NCBI GenBank assembly: GCA_009602725.1
Contig: WELB01000048.1
Location: 753,593 to 794,875 of the forward strand
Origin: Spirogloea muscicola
Lineage: Eukaryota; Streptophyta; Zygnematophyceae; Spirogloeales; Spirogloeaceae
DNA: 41,283 bases
Direction: 5' to 3'
The position numbers and the translations under genes are program-made. The notes under the pieces are model-generated. The model searched no databases and was not told the origin of the DNA. It saw only the letters and a list, made by a program, of their open reading frames with translations. The first letter of the stretch is position 1. Each line of letters starts with the position of its first letter. This document shows, in pieces, positions 38,860 through 41,283 of this stretch.

Positions 38860-41283
38860 CTTGATGGAAGAGAGGAGGGCGCTTCCAGGAGAGGGCGGTG
38901 GCTGTGCGAGGCCAGCCCAGAGAAACGAATGAACAAGTTCGAAGGGGCCAGAAAAAACGCCAAAGCATACAATGAATCAAGTAGCTAATAAACAATCAGT
39001 AACCTCTGCTGAGCAGCCGCAGGTCGGAGAAACTGGTCTCCTGGTAGCGGGTCCCTTGGCCAGGACCAGAGGCTGCAGCTGAGGCTCGACCGGCACGCAG
39101 ATGCAGCGCGCGTGCCATGGACCTCTGCAGCGAGACGGACAGGCGCATGGACAGACCGCATGCGAGCGAGCCTGCTGCAATTGCCCGCTCCCTTGGAACC
39201 GAGACAGATAGCGCTACGCGAGAGCTGGTGTAGCAGAAAGAAAGTGCTCGCCCATGGGGAAGAGGGGCTGGCAAGAGGGGCTGGTAGCAACCCTCGAGCC
39301 ACCGAGCCCAACACCCCGTGTGAGTCGATGGCGAGCGGGAAGAATGCGTCCTCTCGGGGGTGGTCCACTTACTTTTAACTCCTTGGCCCGGGCGGCGCAG
39401 GCCACCGCATGCCACTGCATGCCCAGCCTTGGAGGCAGATTGCGTTGCGTGGCTTGGGTTCGGTCAAAAGAGTCCGTGGCATTAATATGAAAGCGGCAGT
39501 CAGCACGTACAAATCGGGATAACAAGAGGGCGGACAGGCGTCGCCCTGGCGGAACTAGGAGCAGCAGCCGAAGCACGGCCTGCCTGCAAATTGATGGCAA
39601 ACGCCAAGGACCACCAAAGGAAAACGGCAAGGCTCATGCGGCTGCAGCGCCGCAGTGCCGCCACCCAAAAGTGCGATGGTTGTATTGTAGAGAGAGAATG
39701 CGCGCGGTGCGAATGAATGGGAGGGAGGTGGCCAATTTCAGCCGATAAATTGTTCAGGCAAGAGCTAGACCAGAAAGTGGGGGTCGTAAAAGGAAGTCCT
39801 ATCGAAGGGGGGGTATGTAACAGAGTGAATGCAGGCTGAAATGGGACGTTACTACCTGCGAGTGAGCAAACAAGACTCCGACAGGCTGATCGAGGAAGCA
39901 GGAGCACAGCCACGGAAGCCAGTGGCCCGACTGAAGTGAAAGAAGAAGAAGCAGCTCTTGCGTTATGGGTGGAGGGCTGCAAAGGGCCAGCCCACCATGG
40001 ACATATCCGACAAAGGAACAGCTCTACTTATGGAAGTGCAGTGGCTGTGAGCGGCCAACAGAAGAAAAATACAGCCCACGAGTGAACAAGAAATTACGTT
40101 CTTATCGGTGGGGCGAGGGCCTTGAAAGGCCAGCCAGGAAAGAATGGGCACGGTTCGAAGGGGCCGGAAGAAGCTAGATCACACATCTATGCACGAATCA
40201 CAAAGGATGGTCGCATGGTAATTCCTAATGAGCAGCCGCACGGGAGGAGAGAGAGAGAAGCAGCTTTTCCAAAAGGGACGGGGGCTGTGAAAGGCCAGCC
40301 TTTTACAAATAATGGACTACGTTAGAAGGGGCCGGGTTCTCAACGGCGCCCCCTTGAAAATTTAATCTCTCAACGACCCCACTAGGCGCAACCGCAAGTT
40401 GGAGATGATAGCAGAAAGGCAGATAAGAAGAAGGAAAGTGGTTGTTCCCAAGTGGTCGAGGGCTGTGAAAGGCCAGCCAGGAGGAAAGGACAAGGTCCAA
40501 AGGGAGAAGTGGCACTCCAAATGGGGGCAAGGGCTGTGATGAGCCAGCCCAAAATGAATTGACAAGGGTTCGGAGGGGCCGACAAGCGTCCAAAGGGAGA
40601 AGGCGCGCGGGCGCATGAAACGAAAGGGAGGCCAATTCAAGCCAATACATTGTTTAGGGAAGGTCCAAAGGGGCGAGAGGCGCTAGAACCACACAGCCAG
40701 GCGAACGGGAGGTCTGTCATCCCGACTGAAAGAAAGACTCTTTCTGCCTGAACAATGTAATGGCTTGAATTGGCCTCGCTTTAATTTCATGCGCACCGCG
40801 CGCCTTCTCTCTTTCAGTAGAGGAAGACGGCTGTGATTGGCCAGCCCAGAAGAGGACACAGTACACAAAAGGTGCGGTAGGGCCAGCAAAGCGCTGAAGC
40901 ACACCGCGACTTTAGTGGCCACTGGGTGCTCAATTCTTTCTGGGCTGGCTTTGCTGGCCCCCTTTCTCTATGGGCGCGCACTTTCTCAATACCCTCGGTT
41001 GAGCAGCCGCAGGTTGGAGAAAGTGAGGAAGTGGAGAAAGTGGGCGAGCTCTTTCTTCTTCGAAAGTGGTTCCAGGTGGCGAGTGACCTGTCTATGCAAG
41101 AAGAGAAGAAAGTGCTCGCCCATTGAGAATAGGGGCTGGAACAACCAGCCCGAAAAAGAATGAACAGAGTACGAGAAGGGGGCCAGGGGAAGCGCTAAGT
41201 AACAGAAACAAAGCTGCTACGAGACACTCAGTAACCCCTGCTAAGCAGCCGCAGATCAGAGATGCTGGGCTCCTGGAAGTGGG
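38860..41283. repeat. Array of LINE-tail-like repeats with a recurring hairpin motif
   Basis: Three shared words recur irregularly. (1) GGCTGTGAAAGGCCAGCC, then AAGAATG-ACA and GGTTCGAAGGGGCC, at about 38905, 40112, 40284, 40458, 40526, 40828 and 41133, with worn copies near 39968 and 40045. (2) GAGCAGCCGCAGGTTGGAGA, at about 39010, 40230, 40390, 41003 and 41245. (3) AGAAGGCGCGCGGTGCGCATGAAA at about 39700, 40600 and, reversed, near 40800. Between them lie minus-strand pieces resembling the LINE ORF2 C-terminus (39060-39160, 39570-39660). I read this as stacked 5'-truncated copies of one LINE family and its tail. No intact gene lies here. Confidence 0.6.

Noticed and set aside
40140-40175. 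tRNA-derived SINE B box (GGTTCGA...)
   Set aside because: The word GGTTCGAAGGGG matches only the first half of a B box, and I found no A box at a proper distance.

Overview
The window is a repeat-dominated stretch of a nuclear genome, most likely from the green lineage (Viridiplantae; I cannot fix the group further). Three things point there. There is a GT-AG spliced gene whose product starts with a plastid transit-like peptide. The LTR retrotransposons use primer-binding sites of the initiator-tRNA-Met type (TGGTATCAGAG). The Ty3/gypsy polyproteins end in a chromodomain (chromoviruses). I see no bacterial-type operons, CRISPR arrays, rRNA or recognisable tRNA genes.

Layout. From 1 to 18.9 kb is a nest of Ty3/gypsy chromovirus elements and solo LTRs. 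A worn plus-strand element (pol remnant 698-2082, 3' LTR from 9540 to 12142) was interrupted by a nearly intact 7.4-kb minus-strand element (2083-9499, target duplication GCCGA). Its 3' LTR holds a second plus LTR (10101-11956), which in turn holds a minus solo LTR (10905-11807, duplication AGGGC). Another minus LTR (12227-13563) carries a plus solo LTR (12443-12993, duplication GTCTT). A degenerate full-length plus element follows (13564-18518). From 18.9 to 23 kb are LTR fragments, LINE-tail-like repeats and sequence I cannot assign.

From 23.09 to 25.75 kb on the minus strand I can join ten exons into one frame of 374 codons. This is the only convincing cellular gene here; it probably encodes a plastid-targeted helical protein resembling a conserved plant plastid family. 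From 25.8 to 27.3 kb are LINE ORF2 C-terminal fragments and an inverted repeat. A 2.32-kb block with a retropepsin-like ORF occurs twice, with no difference I can see, on both sides of a 585-N gap (27640-29959 and 30545-32864).

From 33.1 to 38.0 kb is a second minus-strand chromovirus (duplication GCCTT). It has lost most of reverse transcriptase and RNase H, carries an inverted repeat of its gag, and has a 100-bp LINE-tail-like insert in its 3' LTR. From 38.0 to 41.3 kb is an array of short fragments of a LINE-like family with a recurring hairpin motif.

How the parts work together: each autonomous retroelement is built to supply capsid (Gag), protease, RT/RNase H, integrase and a chromodomain that would steer integration. 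The solo LTRs, internal deletions and gag rearrangements show that most copies are now dead or dependent on others.
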